NCBI GenBank assembly: GCA_033557465.1
Contig: CM066044.1
Coordinates: 189,340,184-189,404,183, forward strand
DNA from: Ichthyophis bannanicus
Lineage: Eukaryota; Chordata; Amphibia; Gymnophiona; Ichthyophiidae
Length of the DNA stretch: 64,000 bases
Direction: 5' to 3'
Made by a program: the position numbers and the translations under genes. Below, piece after piece: positions 63,588 through 64,000 of the stretch (within the stretch, counting starts at the first letter, position 1; the number at the start of each line of letters is the position of its first letter). The notes below the pieces were generated by a model that was not told the origin of the DNA, did no database searches, and saw only the letters and a list, made by a program, of their open reading frames with translations.

Positions 63588-63890
63588 GGGGTCATTTTGG
63601 AAACCCTATCCATGCTTTGAAGGTCCGAAAACAGGCATAGAGATGTCCAAAGCACAGAGACTGTCTCCAGAGCCATTTTAGAAGCTTGAGGACGTCCAAG
63701 TCTGAACAAATGTGTGGTTTGGGTATTCTCAGGAACCTGAACGTCCCCACCTGATCCCAAAAACAACCTGGACATCTGGAGTCACGTCTGAGTTGAGAAC
63801 TACTCCAGGCATGAATAGTGCTTGTTGTGGTGGAAAAACATCCTGAGGGTGTAGAGAAAAAAGCACCCCACCATCCCCAGTACAACTTCA
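63588..63890. mobile_element. MITE-like repeat, left end
   Basis: Starts GGGGGTCATTTTGGAAACCC and contains GAGATGTCC, CCATTTTAGAAGC and GGACGTCCAAG words shared with 36128-36262 and 34210-34360. The right end was not fixed. Confidence 0.4.
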
Positions 63891-63892
63891 AT

Positions 63893-63966
63893 GATAGCAG
63901 CAGTGGGATTTGAACCCAGACTTCCCTGTGTCTTGCCCACTATGCTAACTATTAGGCTATTCCTAG
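63893..63966 (-). mobile_element. tRNA-like SINE head
   Basis: On the minus strand: AGGAATAGCCTAATAGTTAG (A box region) and CTGGGTTCAAATCCCACTGC (B box). It resembles the heads at 11348 and 35838. It is not a functional tRNA gene because no complete cloverleaf is formed. Confidence 0.6.
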
Positions 63967-64000
63967 ATGTTTAGGTTCTGAAAAAGTATTGTGGGGATGT

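Overview
The window reads as repeat-rich vertebrate nuclear DNA with no host gene that I can recognise. Nearly all coding capacity belongs to retrotransposons: an L1 of the Tx1 type, several CR1 LINEs, two long L2 LINEs, a Neptune-type Penelope-like element, and DIRS-type tyrosine-recombinase retrotransposons. Around them lie hAT and PIF/Harbinger-like DNA transposons and tRNA-headed SINEs with LINE-like tails. DIRS, Penelope, CR1, L2 and Tx1-L1 together fit a large amphibian genome, with a caecilian as my best guess. That assignment is inference from repeat content, not from a marker gene.

Layout. 1-5303: an L1 with decayed ORF2, lying inside or against a CR1. 5308-9402: a nearly full-length antisense L2 with tandem GC-rich modules at its 5' end. 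9402-13960: mostly unassigned DNA with a hAT MITE (8-bp target duplication), a larger MITE holding a SINE, and tail fragments. 13964-16571: a Penelope-like element with a long reverse transcriptase/GIY-YIG ORF. 16575-19226: an antisense CR1 whose middle is replaced by a rearranged DIRS fragment. 19418-31000: LINE tails, a young CR1 with a 107-bp deletion, and LINEs broken by later insertions, one carrying a near-perfect Harbinger-like palindrome. 31000-39050: largely unassigned sequence with one SINE, MITE pieces and a (GT)n tract. 39052-46543: a second antisense L2 split by a 2.8-kb hAT element, which carries a roughly 1.3-kb C-rich minisatellite and a 346-bp GC-rich palindrome. 46544-50990: unassigned DNA plus MITEs and tails. 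50994-53537: an old antisense CR1. 53540-62787: a five-element nest in which a SINE holds a foldback element, the foldback holds a gag-only DIRS, and the DIRS holds a hAT MITE and a young CR1. 62788-64000: MITE and SINE pieces and a 140-bp palindrome.

The strongest result is the DIRS at 54382-61658. It keeps inverted terminal repeats and an internal complementary region that joins the complements of both outer ends, the expected DIRS architecture. Only a broken gag is visible, with no recognisable reverse transcriptase or recombinase. Several frameshifts in the L1 and Penelope ORFs fall in G homopolymers and could be assembly errors. No rRNA, functional tRNA, CRISPR or host exon was found.
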